A DNA stretch of 7,120 bases from an uncultured Clostridia bacterium (GCA_946610835.1 CAMOCU010000046.1:1-7120), one strand, 5' to 3'; shown: positions 1-6,023, counted from the stretch's first letter. Numbers and translations: made by a program. The notes: a model not told the origin generated them from the sequence alone.

Positions 1-763
1 GGGCAAGCACATCTTTTGCGAAAAGCCCATCGATCATGATGTCCATAAGATTCTCGAAGTCAAAAAGGCGCTTGCAAATGCCGGCGTGAAATATCAGGTC
101 GGTTTCAACCGCCGTTTTGACCACAACTTCAAAAGCGCTCGCGCAGCTGTAGCAGACGGCAAAATCGGCACACTTGATGTGCTGAAGATCTGCTCGCGCG
201 ATCCCGGCGCACCGCCCGTGGAATATGTGAAGGTTTCAGGCGGCATCTTTTTGGATATGACGATCCATGATTTTGATATGGTACGTTTCATGTCCGGTGA
301 AGAAGTGGAAGAAGTCTTTGCGTACGGCGCAGTGCGTGTTGATCCCGCCATTGGTGAAGCCGGCGACATCGATACCGCCGTAATCTCCATGAAACTGCAA
401 AGCGGCGCAATTGCCGTGATCGATAACAGCCGCGAGGCAAGCTACGGCTACGACCAGCGCGTCGAAGCATTCGGCCGCAAAGGGCAGGTTGCCGTTTCTA
501 ACGACACCGCATCCACTGCTGTCCTCTCCGACAGCGAAGGCGTACATGCGGAAAAGCCGCTCTACTTCTTCCTGCAGCGTTACATGCAGGCATATGTGGA
601 CGAAGTATCCGAATTTATTGACTGCATTGTGAACAACAAAGAAGTTTCCGTCGGCATTGACTGCGGTCTGCAGCCTGTATTGATCGGTCTGGCCGCCAAA
701 AAATCTTTGGCCGAAAACAGACCTGTCAAAATTTCCGAAATTGCTGCGCAGTACGGTCTTTAA
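1..763 (+). CDS. iolG: Inositol 2-dehydrogenase (Gfo/Idh/MocA family), 5'-truncated
   Basis: NAD-dependent oxidation of myo-inositol to scyllo-inosose (2-keto-myo-inositol), the first step of cytoplasmic inositol breakdown. The reading frame is open from base 2, so the gene begins upstream; 253 residues plus a TAA at 761-763 are visible. The family is about 335-345 residues, so roughly the first 85 residues (the Rossmann NAD-binding half) are missing. Seen directly: the EKP motif (bases 20-28, catalytic Lys at 23-25), the stretch GFNRRFD typical of IolG, and GGIFLDMTIHDFDM, in which Asp (254-256) and His (266-268) have the D-x-x-x-H spacing of the known Lys/Asp/His catalytic triad. The GTG at 86 is an internal valine, not a start. 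Downstream kinase and aldolase genes fit a polyol-catabolism operon. Other Gfo/Idh/MocA sugar dehydrogenases are possible, but the motif wording is close to clostridial IolG. A second substrate such as scyllo-inositol or D-chiro-inositol cannot be excluded. Confidence 0.9.
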   Translation, partial: GKHIFCEKPIDHDVHKILEVKKALANAGVKYQVGFNRRFDHNFKSARAAVADGKIGTLDVLKICSRDPGAPPVEYVKVSGGIFLDMTIHDFDMVRFMSGEEVEEVFAYGAVRVDPAIGEAGDIDTAVISMKLQSGAIAVIDNSREASYGYDQRVEAFGRKGQVAVSNDTASTAVLSDSEGVHAEKPLYFFLQRYMQAYVDEVSEFIDCIVNNKEVSVGIDCGLQPVLIGLAAKKSLAENRPVKISEIAAQYGL

Positions 764-777
764 TTCTATATAACGAG

Positions 778-806
778 TGCGCCGCCCCCTGATTCGGAGC
801 GGCGCA
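778..806 (+). terminator. GC-rich hairpin, possible attenuator or weak terminator
   Basis: A perfect 8-bp stem pairs TGCGCCGC (778-785) with GCGGCGCA (799-806) around a 13-base loop, 15 bases after the iolG stop. The bases that follow (TCTGTATG) are not a proper U-tract, so a full intrinsic terminator is unlikely. A partial terminator, or a 3' stabiliser giving iolG a different mRNA level from the genes below it, fits better. The hairpin is seen directly; the role is inferred. Confidence 0.45.
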
Positions 807-864
807 TCTGTATGCGCGGTTCGATCAAACCGTACGTCGTTTTTTACGGCGCTGACCTTCATCC

Positions 865-872
865 GAAAGGAA
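865..872 (+). promoter_or_regulatory. Ribosome binding site deciding the aldolase GTG start
   Basis: GAAAGGAA ends 8 bases before the GTG at 881, a normal spacing. It supports that GTG over the upstream in-frame ATG at 812. A GGAG (796-799) does precede that ATG by 12 bases, but it lies in the loop and stem of the GC hairpin. Confidence 0.6.
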
Positions 873-880
873 TTCATAAC

Positions 881-1726
881 GTGGCACTGAAAACGAATTT
901 TGAATTGATGGCGCAGGCAGAAGCGGCACATCAAGCCGTGCCTGCTTTCAATATTGACAATCTTGAATCTGCGCTCGCTGTGGCGCAGGTAATGCAGGAA
1001 ACCGGCTCTCCCGTTATCGTCCAGACAATTCCTCGCACCCTTAGGTACGGCGGCACGGCGACCTATCCTGCTCTTATGCGGTCTTTGATGGCAGACTCCG
1101 CAACCGATTACGCCATACATCTTGACCACGGCAGCAGTCTTGAGCTTGCCGCCGCATGTATCCGCGCCGGATTTACGTCCGTCATGTTCGATGGCAGTCT
1201 GCTCCCCTTTGCTGAGAATATCGAAAAAACACGCGCTGTCACTGCAATGGCTCGCCCGCTCGGCATATCTGTGGAGGGAGAATTGGGCACTATCGGAGGC
1301 AAAGAAGAGGGCGACACAGATCTTGAAAGCAGTTATACCAAGGCTGAAGAAGCGGCGGAGTTTGTTCGAAAAACAGACGTAACCTCGCTTGCGATCGGCG
1401 TAGGAACTGCACATGGGGTATATAAGGGGACGCCGCACATCCGCGTCGATCGAATCCGCGAAATTCATGCGGCAACGGATGTTCAGCTTGTGCTGCATGG
1501 CGCATCCGGACTGTCGGACGATATACTGCGCTCTTGCATTGAAGCGGGTATATGCAAAATCAATTTTGCCACGGAACTGCGGCAGGCGTATACGCGCGGT
1601 ATTCGTCAGGCGCTTGCTGCTGATCCGAATGTCTTTGATCCAAAGCTGTACATGCCTGCGGCAATAGAGGAAATCAAAAAGGTCGTCCGTGCAAAAATCG
1701 AAGTATGTCGGGGCATCCGGCTGTAA
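881..1726 (+). CDS. Class II (zinc) ketose-bisphosphate aldolase, IolJ/GatY-like
   Basis: 281 residues from a GTG start. Class II aldolases reversibly split a ketose (bis)phosphate into dihydroxyacetone phosphate and an aldehyde in the cytoplasm. The start gives ALKTNFELMAQAEAAHQAVPAFNIDN, the usual beginning of the family. Seen motifs: HLDHG with Asp82 (catalytic) and His83 (zinc), EGELGTIGG around residues 132-140, GTAHG with His178 (zinc), LHGASG with His206 (zinc), and KINFAT at 226-231 (phosphate-binding strand). Asp82/His83 match the E. coli tagatose-bisphosphate aldolase numbering, supporting the start choice. Next to iolG and a PfkB kinase, the natural reading is the IolJ role: cleavage of 2-deoxy-5-keto-D-gluconate 6-phosphate to DHAP and malonic semialdehyde. 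Fructose- or tagatose-bisphosphate aldolase activity is the main alternative. Family assignment is very secure; substrate is inferred from context only. Confidence 0.88.
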   Translation: MALKTNFELMAQAEAAHQAVPAFNIDNLESALAVAQVMQETGSPVIVQTIPRTLRYGGTATYPALMRSLMADSATDYAIHLDHGSSLELAAACIRAGFTSVMFDGSLLPFAENIEKTRAVTAMARPLGISVEGELGTIGGKEEGDTDLESSYTKAEEAAEFVRKTDVTSLAIGVGTAHGVYKGTPHIRVDRIREIHAATDVQLVLHGASGLSDDILRSCIEAGICKINFATELRQAYTRGIRQALAADPNVFDPKLYMPAAIEEIKKVVRAKIEVCRGIRL

Positions 1727-1728
1727 AC

Positions 1729-1734
1729 AGGAGG
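1729..1734 (+). promoter_or_regulatory. Consensus ribosome binding site of the PfkB kinase
   Basis: A perfect AGGAGG starts 2 bases after the aldolase stop and lies 6 bases before the ATG at 1741. It settles that start over the in-frame ATG at 1705, which lies inside the aldolase and would only add a non-homologous 12-residue tail. Confidence 0.8.
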
Positions 1735-1740
1735 TACAGT

Positions 1741-2628
1741 ATGCAATACGATTCCATTATCATGGGACACATTTCTCTGGACTATAACACAGACCATCTG
1801 GACAACACTGTGGAGGTCATCGGGGGTGCCGTTACATTTTCCTCCGCCTCCGCCTACGCGCTCGGTCATCGCGTGCTGGCAGTTACCAAAGTCGCGCCGC
1901 AGGACAAAGACAGACTTTCCGGTCTGGTTATACCGCAGCAGGACATTCTATGTCTGCCCGCAGATACCTCTACCGTGATGAAAAACAAGTATTTCACACC
2001 GGACAAAGAGCGCAGAACCTGCGAAAATGTCTCTGTCGGCACACCGTTTACAGTGCAGGACATTCCGGATGTTGACGCCCGTATTTTCCACTTCGCCGGC
2101 CTGATCTACGGTGATTTTAACAACGAAATGATCCGCAAAGCCGCACAGCGTTATCCGGTTGCCGTAGATGTCCAAACGTTGCTGCGTCACCGCCGTGAGG
2201 ACGGAAGCATGTATTTTGAGGATTGGGCGGACAAGCTGGAAATGCTTCCGTATATCCAATTTTTAAAAACCGACGCAGCAGAAGCAGAAATTCTCACCGG
2301 AACAGACGATCGCAAAAAGGCGGCGCAGATGCTGCATGCATGGGGCGCAAAAGAAATCTTGATCACGCACAACACCGAGGTGCTTGCCTACGACGGGCAG
2401 AATTTTTATACCTGTCCGATTCGTGCGCGCAATCTCAGCGGCCGTACCGGACGCGGCGACACCACCTTTGCCGCGTACTATTGCGAGCGTCTGACAAAGG
2501 ATATTCCGACTGCTCTGCTGTATGCAACCGCGACCGTTTCCCTGAAAATGGAGCAGCCCGGCCCCTTCCGCGGAACACGCGCAGATGTGGACAATTATAT
2601 CCGGCTGCTGTATCCGGAGTACAAGTGA
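1741..2628 (+). CDS. PfkB-family carbohydrate/polyol kinase, myo-inositol-kinase-like
   Basis: 295-residue ribokinase-fold kinase that would transfer phosphate from ATP to a sugar, keto acid or polyol hydroxyl. Seen: N-terminal strand DSIIMGHISLD, the GG turn with GGAVTFSSASAYALG (residues 28-42), AVDVQTLLRHR (141-151), FLKTDAAEAEILTG (174-187), ILITH (206-210), and the C-terminal signature SGRTGRGDTTFAAY with catalytic base Asp240. The usual signature is DTxGAGD; here the leading Asp is Gly and the Ala is Arg. From remembered family sequences, AVDVQ, FLK and the late ATVSLKMEQPGPF resemble plant and archaeal myo-inositol kinases more than IolC, which carries GGSPAN near its N-terminus. It begins 14 bases after the aldolase stop, so the two are co-expressed. 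It could act as IolC (2-deoxy-5-keto-gluconate kinase), as an inositol kinase, or on an unrelated sugar. Fold certain, substrate open. Confidence 0.85.
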   Translation: MQYDSIIMGHISLDYNTDHLDNTVEVIGGAVTFSSASAYALGHRVLAVTKVAPQDKDRLSGLVIPQQDILCLPADTSTVMKNKYFTPDKERRTCENVSVGTPFTVQDIPDVDARIFHFAGLIYGDFNNEMIRKAAQRYPVAVDVQTLLRHRREDGSMYFEDWADKLEMLPYIQFLKTDAAEAEILTGTDDRKKAAQMLHAWGAKEILITHNTEVLAYDGQNFYTCPIRARNLSGRTGRGDTTFAAYYCERLTKDIPTALLYATATVSLKMEQPGPFRGTRADVDNYIRLLYPEYK

Positions 2629-3161
2629 TGGATTATCCGATTGAAATTATACGATCAGACCGCACAACGGCCGCAATCCAGATTACAAAAGATCTGACCG
2701 TACGTATCCGTGCGCCGTTTGCTGCCACGGACGAAGAACTGTATGCCTTGGCTCAAAAGCACAAAGACTGGATCGAAAAACATATGCAGATTCAGAAACA
2801 ACGCAATGAAGCGCGCACAGCATACGAACTGTCCGAAGAGGATGCGCAGGCATTAAAAGAGCTGGCACGCAAGGTGATTCCTCCGAAAGTGGAGTATTAC
2901 GCAAAATTGATGGGCGTTAAGCCCAAAAGCATCAAAATAACTTCCGCGCATTCCCGCTTCGGTTCCTGCAGCGGACAAAACGGTTTATGCTTTTCTTACA
3001 TACTGATGCGTTATCCGGAGGAAGCGATTGATTATGTTGTGGTGCACGAACTGGCGCATATCAAGCATCACAACCACGGCAGATCCTTTTATGCGTTGAT
3101 CGGCAAATACATGCCGGATTATAAAAGACGTGAAAAATTATTACGGGAGGATCAATACTGA
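2628..3161 (+). CDS. YgjP-like M48/SprT-type zinc metallopeptidase (DUF45)
   Basis: 177 residues. The ATG shares its A with the kinase TGA (TGATG at 2626-2630), and a CGGAG at 2615-2619 gives an 8-base spacing. An upstream open frame back to 2223 is the kinase read out of frame and was discarded. The C-terminal half carries the zinc site HELAH (His140, Glu141, His144) followed by NHGRSF with a probable third ligand, His150, then YMPDYKRREKLL, a family hallmark. Before it lies SRFGSCSG (109-116), the family's SRWGSC block with Phe in place of Trp. The N-terminal half is a small beta region plus a charged helix. There is no signal peptide, so the protein is cytoplasmic. The physiological substrate of YgjP-like proteins is poorly known. 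The gene is probably translationally coupled to the kinase but is likely a general housekeeping protein. Confidence 0.85.
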   Translation: MDYPIEIIRSDRTTAAIQITKDLTVRIRAPFAATDEELYALAQKHKDWIEKHMQIQKQRNEARTAYELSEEDAQALKELARKVIPPKVEYYAKLMGVKPKSIKITSAHSRFGSCSGQNGLCFSYILMRYPEEAIDYVVVHELAHIKHHNHGRSFYALIGKYMPDYKRREKLLREDQY

Positions 3162-3163
3162 GC

Positions 3164-3811
3164 ATGCAGTTTTCATTTGCAATTTTTGATATGGATGGTA
3201 CCCTTGTCGATTCCATGGGTTATTGGGATCAGACTTGTGAAGAATTTATTCACGAAAACGGTGTGGATGCGCCGGGCGTGATTGATGTCCTCAAGCCGCT
3301 GACCGTGCAGCAGACGGTCGAATATCTTGAAAAGGAACTGGGCATCCATGTTTCTGTTACTGAAATGTCCGCCCGTATGTGCAAAATCATGCAGGCGCAT
3401 TACGAACAGGATGTGGAAATCAAGCCGGGTGTGACAGACTTTTTGCAAGCACTGCGTGCACGCGGCGTCAAAATGTGCGTTGCGTCTTCCTCTCCGCAGT
3501 ATCTGGTCGAAACCTGTCTGGCGAAGCTTTCGCTGAAAGAGTATTTCGAATTTTTCCTCTCTGCCGAAGAAGTCGGCAAAGGAAAAACGGAGCCGGATAT
3601 CTATTATGAAGCTGCTCGCCGTTTGCACGCCGCGCCTTCGGATACGATGGTCTTTGAGGACGCGATGGCCGCCGGCCTTACCGCACAAAAAGCCGGCTTT
3701 CCGGTCACGGCCGTGTGGGACACCAGCGGAATCGCGGAATGGGAAGCGTTTCATCCGCTTGCTGACTACGCAATCCTCAACTGGAAAGAAGCAGAAGAAA
3801 TCCTGCTATAA
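3164..3811 (+). CDS. HAD-superfamily hydrolase, beta-phosphoglucomutase-like
   Basis: 215-residue subfamily IA HAD enzyme. Seen: motif I DMDGTLVDS with nucleophile Asp9 and acid/base Asp11, a helical cap (about residues 17-85), motif II VASSS (Ser108 region), motif III Lys141 in KTEPD, and motif IV FEDAMAA with Glu165-Asp166 for magnesium. Length and motif wording fit small-molecule phosphatases or beta-phosphoglucomutases. The start lies 2 bases after the preceding stop; GGGAGG at 3145-3150 is the likely ribosome site, although its 13-base spacing is long. It is last in the plus-strand operon and its stop codon touches the convergent terminator hairpin. It might clear a phosphorylated intermediate of the neighbouring pathway, but HAD enzymes are too promiscuous to name a substrate. 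Confidence 0.87.
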   Translation: MQFSFAIFDMDGTLVDSMGYWDQTCEEFIHENGVDAPGVIDVLKPLTVQQTVEYLEKELGIHVSVTEMSARMCKIMQAHYEQDVEIKPGVTDFLQALRARGVKMCVASSSPQYLVETCLAKLSLKEYFEFFLSAEEVGKGKTEPDIYYEAARRLHAAPSDTMVFEDAMAAGLTAQKAGFPVTAVWDTSGIAEWEAFHPLADYAILNWKEAEEILL

Positions 3812-3859
3812 ATCACAAACGAGCAGCTGTAGAACTAAGACAGCTGCTCGTTTGTGATT
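3811..3859. terminator. Bidirectional terminator: 20-bp perfect inverted repeat
   Basis: Arms 3811-3830 and 3840-3859 are perfect reverse complements over 20 bases, with a 9-base loop (AGAACTAAG). The 11-bp GC-rich core (CGAGCAGCTGT) is flanked by A-rich sequence on one side and TTTGTGATTT on the other, on both strands, as expected of an intrinsic terminator serving two convergent genes. The U-tract is interrupted rather than pure. The left arm starts at the last base of the HAD stop codon. The right arm lies inside the 3' end of the pseudouridine synthase gene, whose TAG is in the loop side at 3837-3835. Confidence 0.85.
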
Positions 3860-4548
3860 TGTGATAATTCTTCCATGGTCAGCGGGCGACTTTCACCCGG
3901 CAACAGCGACGCATCAAGCTGCAGTCCGCCGATCGCATCGCGATGCAGCGCGATGACCTGATTGCCGAGCGCAGCGAACATACGGCGCACCTGATGATAA
4001 CGTCCTTCGCGTAGAAACACGCGCACAATACACGGATCGTCCGTATATTCCAGATCCGCTGCAAGACAGACCGTTCCATCTGCCAGAGAAATCCCTCTTT
4101 GAAAAGCTTCCCGATAGGCCGACCCGGCCGGGTCACGCAGTACGGCCGTGTAAGTCTTTGTCACATGCCTTCGGGGCGAAAGGATCCGATGCGCAAATTC
4201 CCCATCGTCCGTAATCAGCACAAATCCGGTCGTATCCTTGTCCAATCGCCCGGCCGGAAACAACCCCTTGCGCCGCAAATCCGGAGGCAACAGATCGACA
4301 ACCGTCTTTTCCTGATCCGAACGGGATACGCTCACCACGCCGGGCGGCTTATTCTGCATAATATATACAAACTCTTCTGCGCAAATGTGTGATCCGTTTA
4401 AAAAAACCGAATCCGTCGCCGCAACATGTACGCCGGGGTCTGTAATGCGTATGCCGTTGATCTGCACCTTTCCGTCCCGGATCCATGTTTTAATCTCTTT
4501 CCTGCTGTGCTCGGTACGTGCACACAGCCACTTGTCCAGCCGGTCCAT
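3835..4548 (-). CDS. rsuA: RsuA-family rRNA pseudouridine synthase
   Basis: 237 residues. Enzymes of this family isomerise a specific uridine to pseudouridine in rRNA; RsuA itself acts on 16S U516 during small-subunit assembly. Seen: an N-terminal S4 RNA-binding domain (about residues 2-45, DRLDKWL, HSRKEIK, GKVQING), a linker with NKPPGVVS, the catalytic motif GRLDKDTTGFVLITDDG with Asp103, HVTKTY, and the C-terminal REGRYHQVRRMF and GESRPLTMEEL. The chosen ATG (4548-4546) overlaps the TGA of the upstream phosphatase by one base. No ribosome site precedes it, so translation is probably coupled. An in-frame ATG at 4626 lies inside the phosphatase and adds a non-homologous tail. RluB/E/F-type 23S specificity is an alternative, but the short compact length fits RsuA. 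The last codons form one arm of the terminator. Confidence 0.85.
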   Translation of the reverse strand: MDRLDKWLCARTEHSRKEIKTWIRDGKVQINGIRITDPGVHVAATDSVFLNGSHICAEEFVYIMQNKPPGVVSVSRSDQEKTVVDLLPPDLRRKGLFPAGRLDKDTTGFVLITDDGEFAHRILSPRRHVTKTYTAVLRDPAGSAYREAFQRGISLADGTVCLAADLEYTDDPCIVRVFLREGRYHQVRRMFAALGNQVIALHRDAIGGLQLDASLLPGESRPLTMEELSQITNEQLS

Positions 4549-5894
4549 CAACGAAACAACGCGGCAATCGCACGGCCGAAAACGGAAAATACCGTTTGCA
4601 CGGCTTTTGCCCCACCAGACATGCACTCTTGTCCCGAAACGGGAGAAGGAAAAATCCAGGCTGCATCCATCTGTACGCTCTCTCCTTCTTCTACGGCAAA
4701 AGCCGTCATTTCAATTTTGTCGTCGCCAAACTCCAGCACCGTATACACAGGCACATCACGTTTCGGGTAACCTGCTGCGGAATAGGAAGGCATCGCATCC
4801 GGACTTGCTTTGCTGTTACAAGCCGAACAGCATCCGCCTTCCAGATAGGTCACGCCGGATGCAGCCGCACTGCCATCCAGCAGCGGGTAGGATCGACTGT
4901 AACGATGCGTGTGTCCGGACAGCACCACGTCGATTCCGTATTTTTGCAAGATAGCGGCAAGACTGCGCCGCAGCAGCGGGCCTTCCTGTTCGCTGTCCTC
5001 ACAGCTGTACAGACTGTGATGCATCATAGCGACCTGCCATTGAGCATCCGGATAGGTGCGGATTGCGTGCTCAATCACACGCTCGTGATCAAACGGCAGC
5101 AAATCGTTTGTGTCCAGCTGGATAAACAGAACATTTCCCTGAACAAAGAAATACGGTTCATCCGCCAAGGAATGGATAATGCTGCCGCCGAATCGGTTCG
5201 GCAGATTGAAGTGCAGAAACAAATACGGGAAATAGAACTCGTGATTGCCGATCACCGGCGCAATTGGTACGCTGCGCAGCGTATCAGGCGCAAGAAACAA
5301 TCTGTACTGCTGTTCGGAAAACCCTTTTTCCGTTTGATCGCCTGCCGACAAGCAAAGCGAAATATCCGGGAACTGTTCGGTGGCCTGTGCAAGCGTTGTA
5401 TCCCATCCGGCTGTGTCATGCAAAAGCACATCGCGGCTGCGCCAATCGCCGGAGCGGCCAAGCTGCGCATCCGAAACAAACAGCGCGGTCAAATGATCTG
5501 CTGTTGTGCGAAAAGAAAAAGTCCGGCTCCATTGGCCGTTCTTGGTGTAGGCATAATAATACACTGTATCCGGCAGCAGATCCTGCACCCATACACGGCA
5601 CACTTTTTGACCGGTGATTGTGAATTTTTCAACCACAGAGATTTCGTCCGCGGCACATAAATCTGCATTTGTTCCGCAACGAAAAGCATTCTGACTGCCC
5701 GGCGATGAAAGCCACGAAAAGCGCATTTCTCCGTCCTGTGCGCCCGGCGACATGGAAATCACCGTTTCGTCGCATGTGGCCGCGTCCCAGCGCTGTTTCC
5801 AATCTTCTGCAGTCGAAGCTAATGCGGGCAAAGACAGACAAACGCACAGCGCGCACACTGCAACAGCCACGCAGAAACTCTGGTTTCTTTTCAA
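4548..5894 (-). CDS. Secreted purple-acid-phosphatase-like metallophosphoesterase
   Basis: 448 residues from a TTG start. A Sec signal peptide is visible: basic KR, a hydrophobic stretch at about residues 8-24, and an ALA-S cleavage site near residue 27, with no lipobox. A beta-sandwich domain like the N-terminal domain of purple acid phosphatases covers about residues 40-130 (LLPDTVYYYAY, TFSFRT). The dinuclear metal phosphoesterase domain follows: Asp142 (SDAQLG), Asp186 (GDQTEKG), Asn217-His218 (GNHE), His292/293 (MMHHSLY) and GHTHRYSR with His328 and His330. All five metal blocks are present, so it is probably active on extracellular phosphomonoesters. The tail (about 424-448) is basic and amphipathic, with no sortase motif. 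Ten cysteines lie beyond the signal peptide, three of them in GGCCSAC. No earlier in-frame start exists because TGA lies three codons upstream of the TTG. The natural substrate is unknown. Confidence 0.87.
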   Translation of the reverse strand: MKRNQSFCVAVAVCALCVCLSLPALASTAEDWKQRWDAATCDETVISMSPGAQDGEMRFSWLSSPGSQNAFRCGTNADLCAADEISVVEKFTITGQKVCRVWVQDLLPDTVYYYAYTKNGQWSRTFSFRTTADHLTALFVSDAQLGRSGDWRSRDVLLHDTAGWDTTLAQATEQFPDISLCLSAGDQTEKGFSEQQYRLFLAPDTLRSVPIAPVIGNHEFYFPYLFLHFNLPNRFGGSIIHSLADEPYFFVQGNVLFIQLDTNDLLPFDHERVIEHAIRTYPDAQWQVAMMHHSLYSCEDSEQEGPLLRRSLAAILQKYGIDVVLSGHTHRYSRSYPLLDGSAAASGVTYLEGGCCSACNSKASPDAMPSYSAAGYPKRDVPVYTVLEFGDDKIEMTAFAVEEGESVQMDAAWIFPSPVSGQECMSGGAKAVQTVFSVFGRAIAALFR

Positions 5895-5906
5895 TACAAG
5901 TCACCG

Positions 5907-5912
5907 TCCTTT
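5907..5912 (-). promoter_or_regulatory. Ribosome binding site of the TTG-started phosphatase
   Basis: AAAGGA on the minus strand lies 12 bases before the TTG at 5894. The spacing is on the long side, but no better start exists upstream. The next in-frame candidates (GTG codons for Val9 and Val13) would remove the basic end of the signal peptide. Confidence 0.5.
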
Positions 5913-5919
5913 GCCATTC

Positions 5920-5948
5920 AGTATATCACAGTTCCCCAAAAAATTCTA
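5920..5948 (-). promoter_or_regulatory. Probable extended -10 promoter of the phosphatase/rsuA operon
   Basis: On the minus strand TATACT (5925-5920) is preceded by TGA, giving an extended -10 (TGATATACT). The -35 at 17-base spacing is only TAGAAT (5948-5943), a poor match. Transcription would start near 5913, leaving a leader of only about 18 bases whose first bases are the ribosome site. The -35 region overlaps the palindrome TCTATAGA, so a bound regulator could block it. Confidence 0.45.
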
Positions 5949-5952
5949 TAGA
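5945..5952. repeat. Small palindrome TCTATAGA in the divergent promoter region
   Basis: A perfect 8-base palindrome between the two divergent promoters, overlapping the weak -35 of the leftward one. It could be half of an operator, but such short palindromes also occur by chance. Confidence 0.3.
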
Positions 5953-5954
5953 TT

Positions 5955-5981
5955 CAGAAGGTTTTTTCAGAAAACCTGTTG
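5955..5981. promoter_or_regulatory. Inverted repeat abutting the mannosidase -35 box, candidate operator
   Basis: AGGTTTT (5959-5965) and AAAACCT (5971-5977) form a perfect 7-bp inverted repeat around TTCAG. Outer bases CA and TG (5955-5956, 5980-5981) extend the symmetry to about 27 bp with imperfect positions. It touches the -35 hexamer at 5979-5984, a common place for repressor or activator sites of sugar-responsive regulators. As an RNA hairpin it would lie upstream of the start point, so a DNA-level role is more likely. No known operator consensus was recognised. Confidence 0.45.
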
Positions 5982-6006
5982 ACACTTTTTTGAATTATGG
6001 TAACAT
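5979..6006 (+). promoter_or_regulatory. Sigma-70/SigA-type promoter of the alpha-mannosidase
   Basis: A perfect TTGACA (5979-5984), a 16-base spacer, and TAACAT (6001-6006) preceded by TGG, which gives an extended -10. Transcription would begin near 6013, leaving a leader of about 23 bases. This is the clearest promoter in the window. Confidence 0.75.
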
Positions 6007-6023
6007 GAATTAAAGTCAATCAC

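Larger units (their letters stand above)
764..880 (+). other. Intergenic leader between iolG and the aldolase gene
   Basis: This 117-base gap contrasts with the 14, -1 and 2 base spacings further down the operon. It holds a strong GC hairpin (listed separately), then a weaker 5-bp hairpin with arms CGGTT at 817-821 and AACCG at 828-832. A run of six T at 840-845 follows seven bases later. No convincing -35/-10 pair was seen, so the aldolase is probably transcribed from the promoter upstream of iolG, with partial termination or RNA processing in this gap. An ATG at 812 is in frame with the aldolase but would add 23 residues with no family resemblance. Confidence 0.5.

Noticed and set aside
812..880. 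Upstream ATG extending the aldolase by 23 residues
   Set aside because: The extension does not resemble the family, its possible ribosome site lies in a hairpin, and the GTG at 881 has a well-placed ribosome site and gives Asp82/His83 numbering matching characterised aldolases.
954..959. TTGACA hexamer inside the aldolase gene
   Set aside because: No -10 element at suitable spacing follows, and it lies within conserved coding sequence (FNIDNL).
236..1498. Open frame of 420 codons on the minus strand across iolG and the aldolase
   Set aside because: It is antisense to two genes with clear catalytic motifs, spans their intergenic gap, and its translation has no recognisable domain and an Arg/Cys/His-rich composition typical of a shadow frame.
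2223..2627. Long 5' extension of the metallopeptidase frame
   Set aside because: It is the kinase gene read out of frame; the ATG at 2628 with CGGAG upstream and a TGATG overlap is the natural start.
4518..5660. Open frame of 380 codons on the plus strand opposite the phosphatase
   Set aside because: The opposite strand encodes a full metallophosphoesterase with all metal motifs and a signal peptide; this frame has no ribosome site or domain.
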